Source: Chrysomallon squamiferum (lineage: Eukaryota; Mollusca; Gastropoda; Neomphalida; Peltospiridae). From it: a DNA stretch of 60,000 nt. This document shows, in pieces, positions 26,659 to 39,419 of the stretch. The DNA lies in the NCBI GenBank assembly GCA_012295275.1, contig CM022665.1, positions 3,025,167 to 3,085,166 on the forward strand, given 5' to 3'. Position 1 is the first letter of the stretch. Every line of letters begins with the position of its first letter. The notes under the pieces are model-generated. The model did no database searches and was not told the origin of the DNA. It saw only the letters and a list, made by a program, of their open reading frames with translations. Made by a program: the position numbers and the translations under genes.

Positions 26659-26867
26659 GTAAGATGGAATCAACAGGTGTGTGGCCAAAAATTAATCTGA
26701 AAATAAATTTATAGATATCAGCTGTTTATGAAAGGTAAAAGTCATCTAAACATTTGTTAACAGTTAGTGAGTTAGTGGGTTTTGGGGTAGACAAGTGGAA
26801 AGATTAATGGAATATAATATTTCTCAGTGTACAAGCTTATGAAAAAGTGAATGAGTGAATGAATGTG

Positions 26868-27343
26868 TAGACTGATGTATACAGAGATGAATCAGACACA
26901 AATATGGGTTGATGTATACAGAAATGTGCTGATCTATACAAAAATGGACCAATGTATACAAACATTATTTAATTTATACAGAAATGGACTGATATATACA
27001 AATATGGACTGATGTATACAGAAATGGACTGATATATACAAATATGGACAGATGTATACAGAAATGGACTGATGTATACAGAAATGGACTGATGTATACA
27101 GAAATGGACTGATGTATACAGCAATGGACTGATTAATACAAATATCGACCAATGAATACAAAAATGGACTAATTTATACAAAGATGGACTGATGTATACA
27201 GAAATGGACTGATGTATACAGCAATGGACTGATTAATACAAATATCGACCAATGAATACAAAAATGGACTAATTTATACAAAGATGGACTGATGTATACA
27301 GAAATGGACTGATGGACACAGGGAAGGATACACAGACAGACCG
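26868..27343. repeat. 20-bp minisatellite with 100-bp higher-order unit
   Basis: Roughly 23 copies of a 20-bp unit with consensus GAAATGGACTGATGTATACA. Five successive variant units at 27121-27220 recur in the same order at 27221-27320, so the 3' half is organised as a 100-bp higher-order repeat. The unit contains no stop in the minus-strand frames, which explains the overlapping minus-strand ORFs of 70-103 residues; these are artefacts. Flanking copies become diverged after 27320 (ACACAGGGAAGGATACACAG). Confidence 0.95.
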
Positions 27344-27826
27344 ATGGATATACAAATGGCCCAAGGGACAAATAAAGGAACTGATAGATGCAAAGATTTG
27401 TTAGAGAAATGGAAATGAGAATTAATGAAACAGTCAACCTCTCTCTTGAGAAAACTAGCCAGATCAGCAGTATGTAATCAAACATTGCTGTCTAGACTGG
27501 GGGAGAGACACTGTTACTAAAAACAGTTATCACTGGAATAATGTTTTCACAGTAAATAGGTTAGTGATTTCAAAGGTGTCTGTAGGAGTACTTTGTCTGA
27601 ACAGAAATGCTGCTGGCCTTTAAATGGAATGACAGATCTATGTTACACATCTGCTCATAACAACAGAGACTCTCCTCTTGTTTAAATGTGATGAATGTTC
27701 TCAGACACAAATCAGAAATTTATTGTTTGGGTAAAATCATTAAAATCCTTCTTGTTTTTTTTTAAAATGATTTAATATTGGGAAGTCGATATCAGGGGTT
27801 TGTATGTCTGACTCCAAATGTATTCC

Positions 27827-27878
<52 letters not shown>

Positions 27879-28185
27879 CACACACACACACACACACACA
27901 CAAATATATGTTTGTATGTTTGCATGTATGTATGTATGTATGTATGTATGTATGTATGTGTGTATGTATATGTATATATGAGATGAGTATGTATGTGTAT
28001 ATAAGTGTGTATGAGGTTGTTGATCTGTAGAGAGGTATGAGATGAATGTGTATGTATATATGTGTGTGTATGAGATGAGGGTGTGTATACATGTTTGTGA
28101 GGTGAGGGTGTGTGTGTGTGTGTACACACATTAAAATCACTGACCTCCTTCGCCTGTACCTGTGTGTTTTTTTCATCCTGTACAG
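27344..28185. other. Intron-like sequence with long GT/GA/GTAT compound tract
   Basis: A GT block at 27832-27864, GA block, CA block and (GTAT)n at about 27915-27966 are followed by diverged GT/AT-rich repeats to about 28128. The 150-180-residue minus-strand ORFs over it are composed of His/Thr repeats and are rejected as genes. Confidence 0.7.
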
Positions 28186-28263
28186 GTACGTGGGGTGACC
28201 CAGTCTGGCAGACTCCCAGAGGGCTGTCTGCATAATTACACATTATCAGCTTGCTGGTCGTAG
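28186..28263 (+). CDS. Weak candidate terminal exon
   Basis: A near-perfect acceptor (tttttttcatcctgtacag) is followed in phase 0 by VRGVTQSGRLPEGCLHNYTL, then SACWS and TAG. The block is GC-rich and unique. The same AG is followed by GTACGT, so it could equally be a donor site. No polyadenylation hexamer occurs within about 100 bases. Low confidence. Confidence 0.2.
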   Translation, partial: VRGVTQSGRLPEGCLHNYTLSACWS

Positions 28264-29149
28264 ATGTGTTGAAAAACACTTCACATCATTCACATTAATT
28301 GCATGGCTTGAGTGATGGAACACACTTCTCTCTGCATAATTCTAAAATGAAAAAAAAAAAAAAAAAAAATATGGGATGAGTGAAAATAAAAAAAAAATAA
28401 AAAAATCAGTTGTTAGTACATGCAGTTATCAGCCACAATGAAACAATGCAAACTCAGAACTTTGTGACAGCGTTTCAAAAAGAAAATCTTAATTTCGTAC
28501 TGTACACATATATTTATTATCACAGTTTTAAACAGTTAAGTAATATTGTTATTCAGTCCAGTGAAGATGTCTTGTATAACAGTTAGAAGAATGAATGTTT
28601 TGCCAACATGTGTTTCTAGAATGATTGAACATAATTATGTTGTGCTTTCAATTTAATCTGTTGATTTAATTATGAGGACTCTACATCTACAAACTGTCTG
28701 AATATCCAAAAATAGTAGTAGTAGTAGCAATAGTAGTAGTAATGGTAGTGGTAGTGGTAGTAGTCATGGTAGTAGCACCAGTAGCAGAATCAACACAGTA
28801 ATAATGGTGATAGTAATAATAATAATAATAATAATAAAAACAATAGCAGTAATAAATAATAAATAATAAATAATATATATATATATATTCCAAAAGATTT
28901 TTTTCTTAAACAGTTACCACATTCTGCTACAGTTCGTTCCAAAACAATATAGTAAAGCACATTAGCACAGTGACTTCAATATATCTGAGTTAAGTTAATA
29001 TAAATGTCATTTGTTAGAAGAGTGGTAAAGAGCAGAACTAGATTCTGTCTTCACTTAGTAATTCAGTCCAGTATCGACTGAATATTTGTGAGTTACTGTT
29101 ACATTCGACATAAATCTGTAACTTCTACTAATTTGTACTCATACTGTTG
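28264..29149. other. Intron-like sequence
   Basis: AT-rich with an A run at 28348-28370 and the AGT/AAT compound repeat; no exon supported. Confidence 0.55.
28710..28885. repeat. (AGT)n/(AAT)n/(TA)n compound repeat
   Basis: Trinucleotide units drift from AGT/GGT to AAT, then AATAAATAAT and TA. The minus-strand ORF of 68 residues across it is an artefact. Confidence 0.85.
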
Positions 29150-29265
29150 TGTTCCCATCCCCATTTACCAATCCCAGCCAGTGTTCCATGACTGGTTCAA
29201 CTAAGGACATGGTACCTGCTTTTCTGTTTATGAGAAGATGAAATTTCACTTGCTGCCACTTCTGA
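29150..29265 (+). mobile_element. SINE central domain
   Basis: Contains CCCAGCCAGTGTTCCATGAC, TGGTTCAACTAAGG, CATGGTACCTGCTTTTCTGT and CACTTGCTGCCA in family order. A degraded tRNA-like head may extend upstream to about 29015 (GTGGTAAAGAGCAGAAC). Confidence 0.65.
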
Positions 29266-29357
29266 AAGATTGACACATTGTACTGTGGTATCAAGTTTGT
29301 TACTCAGTCCTGTGTTTTGTGACATATAATAATAGATTACAAAACTGTCAACGGGTC

Positions 29358-29740
29358 TTTAAATATAATATTTCTTTTTCTTTTCATTGTATTCCTCAAA
29401 TATAATATTTCTTCTTCCTTTCAGTGTATTCCTCAAATATAATATTTGTTCTTCTTTTCAGAGTATTCCTTAAATATTTCTTCTTCTTTTCTATATAAGC
29501 CATAAATAGTTTTTCCTTAAATCTTTCTTGAGTCATTAAATACACTTCTTCATCATTTGTGCTCATTCCTTAAATATGTTTTTCCTCTTCCTTTTAGTCT
29601 GTTTATTAAATATGACATTTCTTCTTTTCTGTGTGTGGCATATTTCCTCCTTTCTCTGTATTCCTTAAATACATTATTTCTTCTTCCTTTCTGTGCATTC
29701 CTTAAAGATAACATTTCTTTTTCCTTAACTGTAATATTAC
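29358..29740. repeat. Degenerate 5' flank of the 37-bp minisatellite
   Basis: Diverged versions of the array unit (ATTCCTCAAATATAATATTT, then CTTCTTCCTTT) with variable spacing and deletions. These look like older copies that have escaped homogenisation; similarity to the core unit rises toward the 3' side. Confidence 0.8.
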
Positions 29741-30918
29741 CCTGTATTCCTTAAATATAGCATCTCTTCTTCCTTACTGTGTATTCCTTAAATATAGCAT
29801 TTCTTCTTCCTTGCTGTGTATTCCTTAAATATAGCATTTCTTCTTCCTTACTGTGTATTCCTTAAATATAGCATTTCTTCTTCCTTACTGTGTATTCCTT
29901 AAATTTAGCATCTCTTCTTCCTTACTGTGTATTCCTTAAATATAGCATCTCTTCTTCCTTACTGTGTATTCCTTAAATATAGCATTTCTTCTTCCTTACT
30001 GTGTATTCCTTAAATATAGCATTTCTTCTTCCTTGCTATGTATTCCTTAAATATAGCATTTCTTCTTCCTTGCTGTGTATTCCTTAAATATAGCATTTCT
30101 TCTTCCTTACTGTGTATTCCTTAAATATAGCATCTCTTCTTCCTTGCTGTGTATTCCTTAAATATAGCATCTCTTCTTCCTTGCTGTGTATTCCTTAAAT
30201 TTAGCATCTCTTCTTCCTTACTGTGTATTCCTTAAATTTAGCATCTCTTCTTCCTTACTGTGTATTCCTTAAATATAGCATTTCTTCTTCCTTACTGTGT
30301 ATTCCTTAAATATAGCATTTCTTCTTCCTTACTGTGTATTCCTTAAATATAGCATTTCTTCTTCCTTACCCTGTATTCCTTAAATATAGCATTTCTTCTT
30401 CCTTGCTGTGTATTCCTTAAATATAGCATTTCTTCTTCCTTACCCTGTATTCCTTAAATATAGCATTTCTTCTTCCTTGCTGTGTATTCCTTAAATATAG
30501 CATTTCTTCTTCCTTACTGTGTATTCCTTAAATATAGCATTTCTTCTTCCTTACTGTGTATTCCTTAAATTTAGTATCTCTTCTTCCTTACTCTGTATTC
30601 CTTAAATATAGCATCTCTTCTTCCTTACTGTGTATTCCTTAAATATAGCATTTCTTCTTCCTTACTGTGTATTCCTTAAATATAAATGTGTATTCCTTAA
30701 ATTTAGCATCTCTTCTTCCTTACTGTGTATTCCTTAAATATAGCATCTCTTCTTCCTTACTGTGTATTCCTTAAATATAGCATTTCTTCTTCCTTACTGT
30801 GTATTCCTTAAATATAGCATTTCTTCTTCCTTACCCTGTATTCCTTAAATATAGCATTTCTTCTTCCTTACTGTGTATTCCTTAAATATAGCATTTCTTC
30901 TTCCTTACTGTGTATTCC
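29741..30918. repeat. 37-bp minisatellite, about 32 copies
   Basis: The unit is TTCCTTAAATATAGCATTTC followed by TTCTTCCTTACTGTGTA. Copies are almost identical but carry a small set of recurrent variants: CATCTC for CATTTC, ATTTAG for ATATAG, TTGCTGTG or TTACCCTG for TTACTGTG. One copy near 30685 has lost about 20 bases. The array ends at a CCTTTCCTTTGGTAG boundary. The pyrimidine-rich + strand (CTTCTTCC) gives strong strand asymmetry. The period is not a multiple of three, so no coding role is suggested. Confidence 0.97.
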
Positions 30919-31189
30919 TTTCCTTTGGTAGGTAAGACAGTACGTTAGTAAAAACATGTTAGTGCAGGCGACCTGTACGTCTTCACTGATAACTGGGCTA
31001 GTGCCAGATCAGACATACCAGCATAAATCCTATGATATGAGGTGGACAGGTTAATACACTGATAACACACATTTTAAACACATTACAAATATGCTGCCAA
31101 AAACTAAGAAATTAAAAAATTTTGGTGGAAAAACCATTTTGCAGAAGTTGCGTTTTAAAATACTGAAGTAGATGGTTTTTTTTCAAAAT

Positions 31190-31385
31190 GTGTGTAGGTG
31201 TTAATGTGTATCTATGTGTGTGATGAGTGTGTGCATCAAAGTGTGTGTGTGTGTGTGTGAATGTGTATGTGCAGGTGTGTGTGAGTATATGTATGTGTGT
31301 GTGTGTGACTTAGTGTGTGTGTTCATGTGTGTGTGTGTGAATGTGTATGTCTGTATATGTATGTGACTATATCTGTGTGTGAGAA
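31190..31385. repeat. Interrupted (GT)n region
   Basis: Several GT blocks with ATGT and GAGT interruptions. Simple repeat. Confidence 0.85.
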
Positions 31386-31816
31386 AAAGAATAGAAAAAA
31401 GAGTATGAGATCATTTTTTTTTTTTTCACAGCCTTGTAACAAATGAAATGATAGAGAACAGAAGCTGTATACTTGACCTGCGAGAGTTTCTCATGACTTG
31501 CAGTTGTTTCTCAAATGACTCATTTACACTTGTTAGGAAACAGCAGCTACGGTAACCTCATTTTTTTTTTTTTTTTTTTCACCAACATTGCTTTCAAGAT
31601 TTAATAACATCATAAAACAAGTTCTGTTGTTGACTTAATTCCAAGTTGGTAAAAAAAAAATACTGTGAATAGTTCTTATTACTAAATGTTGTAGGTATCA
31701 TATGTCATAAGCACAGTCAGAAACTGAAGTTATTAAAACTGATAACTGAAATAAGGAACACACATCATCGTTTCTGACACTCAGACTGTCAGCCAGCTCA
31801 TCAGAAAAGTTTCAAG

Positions 31817-31992
31817 GTGTGGTTGGTAGCTCAGTGCTGAGTTTACAGACTTGATTCTTTGAATGATCAGTTCTCTTATTATGTTATTTCCAATTCTGGA
31901 TGGAGCCTCATAAAATGATTTATCAAAGACTAAGATATGTACTTTCCTCTTTGGCACTGTGCATAAAAAAAGACACCTTGCTGCTAATATGT
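31817..31992 (+). mobile_element. Full-length-like degraded SINE
   Basis: The tRNA-like head contains an A-box-like GGTAGCTCAGTGCTGAG and a B-box region GAATGATCAGTTC. It is followed by GATGGAGCCTCAT, ATTTATCAAAGACTAAGAT, ATGTACTTTCCTC, GTGCATAAAAAAAGA and CCTTGCTGCTAAT. A minus-strand ORF of 78 residues here is incidental. Confidence 0.7.
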
Positions 31993-34805
31993 TGCTGGTG
32001 TAGAGTATTATTGACATTGAGTAATCTTTTCAAATGAAAGATATCAGGTTGTTAAACTATATTTCTTTAATCAAAGATAATTTCATCTTTATTGTTACTG
32101 CATAAAAAATTAGACAGATGATTTATTCTATTCATGTATCTTTATTAATTTTAATTTTTAATTAACAAATTATTCAGACCTGCTAACATGACTTCACGTA
32201 ACACTGGTAATAACATTTTTGATTGGTTTGTTATCATCGCGTATCCAGTGGTTGCTTGTTGTTGTACGTTGTCATCACAGTGTAATTAGCTCATTACACC
32301 TGCCTTCTACAAGAGCGACCCGAGCTGTAAGGTGTATCTGCCTGTGTGGACTAGATAATGTACTGATAACACTTCTTTACATTTGGCAAATACAGAGAGG
32401 TAACAAGACCTGAGAAAGTAATAAAAGACGGCAAAATATTTTTCTTCAGAGATAACCAATGACTCATTTTGTTTTACTAGTTAAAACGTTGAGTCATTTC
32501 ATACATCATAGCATATAGTCTTTTATCATAAATATTTCATCAGTTTGTGGACAGGTGGAATATCAGATATAATCTGTTTTTGTAAACAGCTGCAGTCCTC
32601 ATAGAAACAATAGTAATTGATATACATTGTGTATAGATGTAAAAACAAAAATCAAATTTGCCGTTTGTGACTCATCACTGTATGTAGTGTAAATATTCTT
32701 AAGGACTGAGAATGAAATGAAAATGTTTTATGATTTTCAGAATAATTTTTGTGTGTGAATGTTGTTCTACAATTACAAACAGTTTATGAGTTACACAAAA
32801 TGGTCCTTTTAGTTTTGAAATTATAAATATTTTATCATCTACACACAATATATGTGTATGTATTACATTTGGTCATCTTAAATTCACTTCAAACAATTCA
32901 GTGAACTGCTTAAATTTAACAAAGAATATAAACAAGTGATTTTGAAAATTAATTTATTTTTATACAAAATATAAACAGCAGAAAAATTTTGACAGATATT
33001 TTATTTATTATTTTTAGTTATTTTTTGTTTATTTTCTTCTTATTTGTTTATTTATTTATTATTATTTTTTTTTTTGTAATCTTCTGAATTCTTGCTTATA
33101 TATTGGCATCTTGGGTTCAACCTAAAAGATAAAAAAAAATAAAATAATAACTATCATAATAACTGGAAACAAAATATAGTAATAGCCGTTATAAGAGATT
33201 ATATAAATGAGACCAATATTTCAGATAATTTAAAAGATGAAGGATTACAGGAAACTATTATAATTATAATTAAAACTGAAAAATAATGACAATTATCATT
33301 ATATTAACTCTAAATAAATGAAATGAGATTTAGCCTAAAAATGATTAAAACAGTGACAATTACAGAAATTATAATTTAAAAAAATATACAGTGATAACTA
33401 TCATGACATTAAATAAATGAGGTCAGACGTACAAGAAAGCTATGAAATATGTAAGAGTAAACTAGTACAAGGTGTTGTGACTGTGAAGTAAATTCCTTAC
33501 AAATGTGTCTATGTAAGATGTCACAGTGACAGACAAGTGACAATAGCAGCAGAACTCTGACCACACCTACATGTCACTTTTACACAGGACACCTGACCTT
33601 CACCATGATCAGCCCCTCATCAGATGGACATTTGTACCAGTGATCAGTGAACAGCAAGAAAATCATTAATCTGATCCCAGACAATCAGTGTGAAAATACT
33701 TAAGATTGCTTTCTTGATTACTTTCTTGATTACTTTCTTGTTCTTAGCTGGAATTATTTTAATCTGTTGAAAAATATAGTTTTAAAAAACCCAGTATTTT
33801 ATTATCTCTAGTTAAACATGAAATTTATTTCAACAAATTAATCCCGACAATCCAGTTTTCTTAGACTTCCAGTCTACTTCATCGTGTTACCATGACATAT
33901 GTGCTTTGACTTTTTTGTGGATCAAGCAGATTTCCACCGATGTCTTAGACAGTATCAGAAACCCTGGCTCGGCAGAGAGTTTGACTGACAGACTGACTAA
34001 TTACTAATTAAGATACTGACAGATGTACGGACATCTGCAATTAACGGACTAACACCTACAAGTATCGTGTTATATGAGACATGAGTAAGTAGCTAAGTAA
34101 GACACACACTCGACAGAGACACTACTACCCTTTGTAACAGCCTGATGAAGACATATTACAGGCCTGACCAATAAAACAAACACAATATAGATGTTGGAGT
34201 TATGAAATCTATACCACACGTGTTGTCATTGCCTTACCTGACCCCCTTCAATTGTTATCAGATTGGAGACTCAAGAAATACATCTATCAATATTTGGCTT
34301 AACAACTTTCCCACGGTGCGGCTCAGCTGAGCTATTTTTGCAGATGAGTTATGAGCCCCTGTAGCCGCAGGTCAAAGCTTACCTTTATTTATTTCATTGG
34401 AAATTTAGAGGTAATTTGATACACAAACATCTTCTGAGGTGCAAATACTACTAAGCTTCGAGCACTGCACTGAACACATCCTACATCTTCTTGAGCAAGA
34501 GCCTCAGCCGAAGTAACATTTTTGGATAATTTAGTTATTATGCACGTTTGATGAGAGTGGGATATACCTTTGTTTGAAGACACGCGTACACTGAAGTGTG
34601 CGTTGCTGGAGAATGAAGTGAACAGTGCTACAGAAGGCAAAGGTAGGAGAGCTAATAGTCACTTATTACTTTAACAGCAACAGTGGATTAAAGAGGCAGC
34701 CACCCGTTAGGTGAACAACACAATGAAAACACTACAGCATGTGTCAAGTGAGGTTAGAATGTAACATGTGTAAATTATATATTTGTTATTTGTTGTATTA
34801 TGATA

Positions 34806-35192
34806 TACATATATATATATATATATATTATATACGTGTGTATGTATGTATTTACAAACATATATGTACAGACACACTCAGATACAGGTACATACATACA
34901 TACATACATACACTTTATATATACACATATATAAAGACAGACTGACAGACAAACACACACACACACAGACACACATATATACATACACACATACATACAT
35001 ACACACATACATACACACATACACATACACACATACATACACATACACACATACACACATACATACACACATACACACACATACATACACATACATACAC
35101 ACATACACACATACATACACACATACATACATACATACATACACACATACATACAGAGGGACAGAGAGACAGACATATATACACACATATGT

Positions 35193-35239
<47 letters not shown>

Positions 35240-35250
35240 TACATACACAC
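34806..35250. repeat. Large (AT)n/(CATA)n/(CA)n repeat hub
   Basis: About 440 bases of AT, CATA, CACATA and CA repeats with short GACAGA interruptions. Six-frame ORFs up to 157 residues on both strands are wholly repeat-derived (Tyr/Val/Cys or His/Thr) and should be ignored. Confidence 0.97.
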
Positions 35251-36060
35251 ATCATTTTCCTAAAATATAATCCACAAATAAGATGGCAATAAAATAAAAA
35301 AAAAAATTAAGGTAAGTATTTATTTTCAAAATCAGTTAAATAAAATTAAATAAATAAGGGTGGATATTTGTAAACAGATCCATAATCCACTTTTTATGCT
35401 TTAATTTGCTGGTAAAAAAACAACAAGATGGTCCAACATTAATCATTGCAGGTTTTCAATAACCATTCAATACTGAAAGAAATTACTTTTACACTCAGAT
35501 TTCTTTTTCTTTTTTTTTCCCCCCTTCTCTCTATTGTTACATTATAAAGACAAATTAATGGGGAGAAAATACAAATGATTTACTTATAGGATCAGTGACA
35601 GATTATGGAATGACTTGACTCTGATATCTACACGATCATAAAAGTAACACTGGGATTTTTATATCTTTCACTCTTTTTTTTTTTTTTTTTGGTTCATGAA
35701 CCTTATGAAAATCAACTTAATAATAAAAACGTAGAGAGTGACAAAAGAAAAAACGAAAAAAAAAAACAAAAAAAAAAAAAAAAACGTTGTATGTTTGTGT
35801 GGACATACCTATCCCAGTTCACAGCAGAGACAGCACAGTGCGTCTTTTGTTTCCATCTTGTGTCCCGCAAATCCAAGCCATGTTAGTTCAAGTAATGGGG
35901 GGAATGCTCGGCAAACACAACACAGACAAGAACCCATTGCTGTGATATTTTTCTCAATAAATATGCATTTTATTGCAATATTTCATCACTTGAAGAATAT
36001 TTCCAAGAAAACGTGGGTCACAGACGTGAACTTTGGTTACTTGTTTTGAGAGTCTCTCAG

Positions 36061-36123
36061 GCAGGAACCCTGGGAAAAATCAACAGTGAAGGTGGGGTCA
36101 TCGTAGCTAAACCTGTGAAGTAG
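36061..36123 (+). CDS. Weak candidate terminal coding exon
   Basis: After gagagtctctcag the phase-0 frame reads AGTLGKINSEGGVIVAKPVK and then TAG. The segment is GC-richer than its flanks and the peptide is protein-like. The pyrimidine tract is moderate and no AATAAA follows within 200 bases. Lengthening by splicing is not apparent, although GTAATT follows the stop. It could be an alternative C-terminus after any phase-0 exon, or chance. Confidence 0.25.
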   Translation, partial: AGTLGKINSEGGVIVAKPVK

Positions 36124-37501
36124 GTAATTACACAATTGTTATCACACACCATGTTATTTTTATCAGTTTATGCTTTTAAGCTCTTTATTTTCACATCAAC
36201 GACAGTTTGCTTCTTCCTCTTAAAACATTATAATTAGTATCTGGAATAATTAAAAAAAAAAAAAAAAAAAAAAATTAAAAAAAATTAAAAATTCCATGTC
36301 ACTTTAATGCTGCTGTGTGTTAATACATTAGTTACAAAAATAGATGTGTCTGTTAGCTCATGTTAATTGAAGGGCTAAACAAAGACTTCAAACAATAGTG
36401 CCCTCTCTTTTTCTTTTTTTCTCTTCCTTTTTTTTTAAATTATAATATTTTATCCAGTACCATAACCAGTGTAAATCTAATATTTTTGTAAAAAAAAAAG
36501 TATCACAAACAGAGAGAGTTTGATATCCTGAAAGAATAAATGATTAAACATTTGTTTAATGATACAGACTTATCAAAATATAAACATAATGTAAGTTTGG
36601 AGTACTTTGATCATTATATGAAAAAGAAAATGGATTCCATCAATCAAGTGGAAAGCAAGTTATCTTTAATAACATGTTACAAATAATTCTTTCAGTGTCA
36701 TTGTTTGGAATGGGAAAAAAACACAACACAGTTGAGTATAGCATTAGGGTGTTCTTTGTGTATTTGCTTGAGTGACATGATATATATCATATGTTCACGT
36801 GATGTACTCTTTGTTTTAAAACTGATATCATCAGAGAACAAGTTGCAGTTAGCATGTTTCCTGTCTCATACTTTTGAAATAAAAAGCTGCTGAAATTTCC
36901 TGAAGCAAAATACCAGTTCATTCATGGGCATCTGCAGCTGATTTTGTAACCTGTTTAGTAATGTTGTAGGTAAATATATGCTTAATTTTCAAATTGTCAT
37001 TAATGATAAACAACAGTGCATGCATGGTCATACAAACACACACGCACACAAATAGATACACACACAAACGCACTCGTACACATATACACTTATATGGATA
37101 TATATATATTTTGAAGATAAAAAAAAAAATTGGATTAGATGAAGAAAAAAAAACAGGTATCATAAAGGACAGTTCTCCATCTCTTGTGTTTATCCCATAT
37201 TGATATTCACAAACGTATTCTGCACTTTGAGTTTAAACAGAGGAGTGCAAAGTTACACTCAAAGGCTGCTTTCCACTGAAAGCTTCTTAATGGTTACATC
37301 AATGCACAAGTGTAATTCTAGATGCATCGTATGAGGTAACTATCACTTGCAATTGAACATTAAGCAAAACAGAAAATAAACAGAGGAGAAATCTGATTGG
37401 ACGAGAGAAGCAGATGATGTTGTCATATCAACAAAGGATGAGACTGAATTGAATGGAAGAGAAAAATAAAGTTGTTTAGTATTGTTTGATATTTATAATA
37501 C

Positions 37502-37558
<57 letters not shown>

Positions 37559-38100
37559 AAAAATTAGTGAAAAAAAAAATGTATATACATAAAATTAGTG
37601 AAAAAAAAAAATATATTATATATATAAAATTAGTGAAAAAATATATATATATAAAGAAATTTAAAATAGTAATAATAATATAATTTTAAAAATATGATTT
37701 ACTTTTTAACAGCCAGGAATGCAGTTATCTATAAACATAATTTCATCAGAAACTACAAGTTTAACAGAAAGAGTAAACAAAATAGTTTTTTTAAGGAAAG
37801 TGATACCACATTAAGAACTTTGTGAGATTTATAAAGCTGGGAGTGTGCAATATTTGTTTTATTTATTAATATCCTAATTCTCCAAGTATGACCCACATGT
37901 CTTGCTGTGTGATTTTCACAATGGTAGGTTAAGATTTATGTGTTTGATCAAACTACAATAAGGAAATTCTCCTGAAACAAATCTCTGAGATTCATTTGAG
38001 ATAACTGCAGAGGCCACTTTGACAACACTTCAATGCTTCTTTTGTGCTAACAAACATGTTATGGGAACCAGTGGTTGAGGCATCAGATAAAAAAAATATA

Positions 38101-38147
38101 TATACAGAAAAAAAAAAAAAAAAAAAAAATTCTTTCCTTTAAAAACT

Positions 38148-38192
<45 letters not shown>

Positions 38193-38260
38193 AAAAAATT
38201 AAAAATTAAAAATGAAAAGAAAAAGATACACTTAAAAAAAAAAAAAAAAAAAAAAAAAAT
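38101..38260. repeat. Series of poly(A) runs
   Basis: Three A runs of about 22, 41 and 25 bases within 160 bases, with short T/AAT interruptions. They are suggestive of stacked retroposon tails, but no body is recognised upstream. Confidence 0.9.
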
Positions 38261-39195
38261 TATCAGTTTAATTTTATCTAATTTTTGGCAATCTCCAACT
38301 TAAAAGACTGTAATTCAGTCTCGGTTTGTAAGTTTGTTTTACTGAGTTTGTGGGGGGGGATTAGTGGAAAGGGGGATTATTATTTTTTTTAATATCTTTC
38401 ACACAGAATTTTTACAAATAGTTTCTATATAGAGACTTCTATTTTAAATGTGTGTGTGTGTGTGTGCATGTTTGTATGTGTATGTGGATATAATATCTGA
38501 TACATTAAAGCCAAAGTATGTAATATCATGTCTACAGGAACTACAAACAAATTATTTTCCACTGATAATAAAAACAATCACAGCTAGTTCTTTCTTGTGA
38601 TGTCAGAACTTCACCATCACAGTAAATTATCTTTCAGCTAAACAAACTACTGACTGTCACTCACTGAAAATAATTTATATTGAAAAACTTCCCATGCTAC
38701 TTGCTAAATGTAAAATATTAAAACATCCAACAGTCAGGAACAGTTTCCTGCATTAGCAATAATACTGACAGAGAGAGATAATTATGATTAGTCATTTAAA
38801 AAACAGACCATGAACACACACACACACACACACACACAGACACACAAAACACATGCATGTATGTATGCATACATTTGCACTATTAGATATATGAGAGAAG
38901 AGATGCTAATACAGATATAATGTAGAAAATTAATTATAATATAAATAACTGTATGTATGCAGTCTTTGTATTGTCCCTTCTCATTTGGCATCTTTAGTAA
39001 CAAAAAGCGATTGTAGTCTCTGAAAAGTGTTTTGAAAATGGTTACGACTGTGAAAAAATGTATCATTACATTTGTTAATACAGCCAGATAAATGTGCATC
39101 ACTAACCAGACAAGGACAATGTGTATACTCTAACAGTGATGCTGAACAATAACAGGAAAACTAAAACAAGGTTCTGCAACAGGCCACAGTTAATA

Positions 39196-39243
39196 CAGTG
39201 TGTATTACCACTAGATGCACATAATGTATCAGCATTTTACAGC
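39196..39243 (+). repeat. Left arm of a 2-kb-spaced inverted repeat
   Basis: CAGTGTGTATTACCACTAGA, then TGCA, a five-base spacer and TGTATCAGCATTTTACAGC. The reverse complement of 41227-41278 has the same two blocks (24 and 19 bases identical) with a nine-base spacer. It may be terminal repeats of an unknown element or two oppositely oriented copies of a short repeat. Confidence 0.8.
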
Positions 39244-39419
39244 AAATGAGATTAAACACTGCGATTGATTTCTGTGAAGTATTTACAATCCATGTACACA
39301 GAGCGACAGATGGTATGACACATAAATGTGAATTTTTAACTGATGACAACACATGCAGCAGTCTCCTAAATTACATATGTAAAATATCCTTCACAAAATA
39401 TATTCTCTGTCTTCCCCTT

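Larger units (their letters stand above)
30919..34738. other. Intron-like sequence
   Basis: Contains the GT region, one SINE and otherwise unique AT-rich DNA. 32219-32400 and 33480-34640 are less AT-rich. The former includes a perfect hairpin arm pair GTGTAAT…ATTACAC at 32280-32299. 34560-34641 is open on the + strand up to AAAG|gtagga but lacks a usable acceptor. No gene is supported. Confidence 0.45.
35251..39195. other. Intron-like sequence
   Basis: AT-rich with A runs at 36251-36274 and 38101-38260, GT/TA tracts at 37503-37660 (including a threefold AAAATTAGTGAAAAAA unit), a GT block at 38450-38466 and CA block at 38816-38840. A 63-nt candidate terminal exon at 36061 is listed separately. 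Confidence 0.5.

Noticed and set aside
26934-27485. Three overlapping minus-strand ORFs with repeated Ser-Val-His-Phe-Cys-Ile peptides
   Set aside because: The 20-bp satellite unit has no stop in these frames, so all frames stay open; not a repetitive protein gene.
27740-28279. 179-, 153- and 99-residue minus-strand ORFs
   Set aside because: Core is GT/GA/GTAT repeat; the unique ends show no domain and continue only because the repeat lacks stops.
29741-30918. CRISPR array
   Set aside because: Units are contiguous 37-bp tandem copies with no unique spacers, in a eukaryotic context.
34318-34382. tRNA gene (GGCTCAGCTGAGC…GGTCAAAGC)
   Set aside because: B box is poor and no cloverleaf can be drawn with an acceptor stem; at most a relic.
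34775-35292. ORFs of 111-157 residues on both strands
   Set aside because: Entirely CATA/CA repeat translated in stop-free frames; no non-repeat residues.
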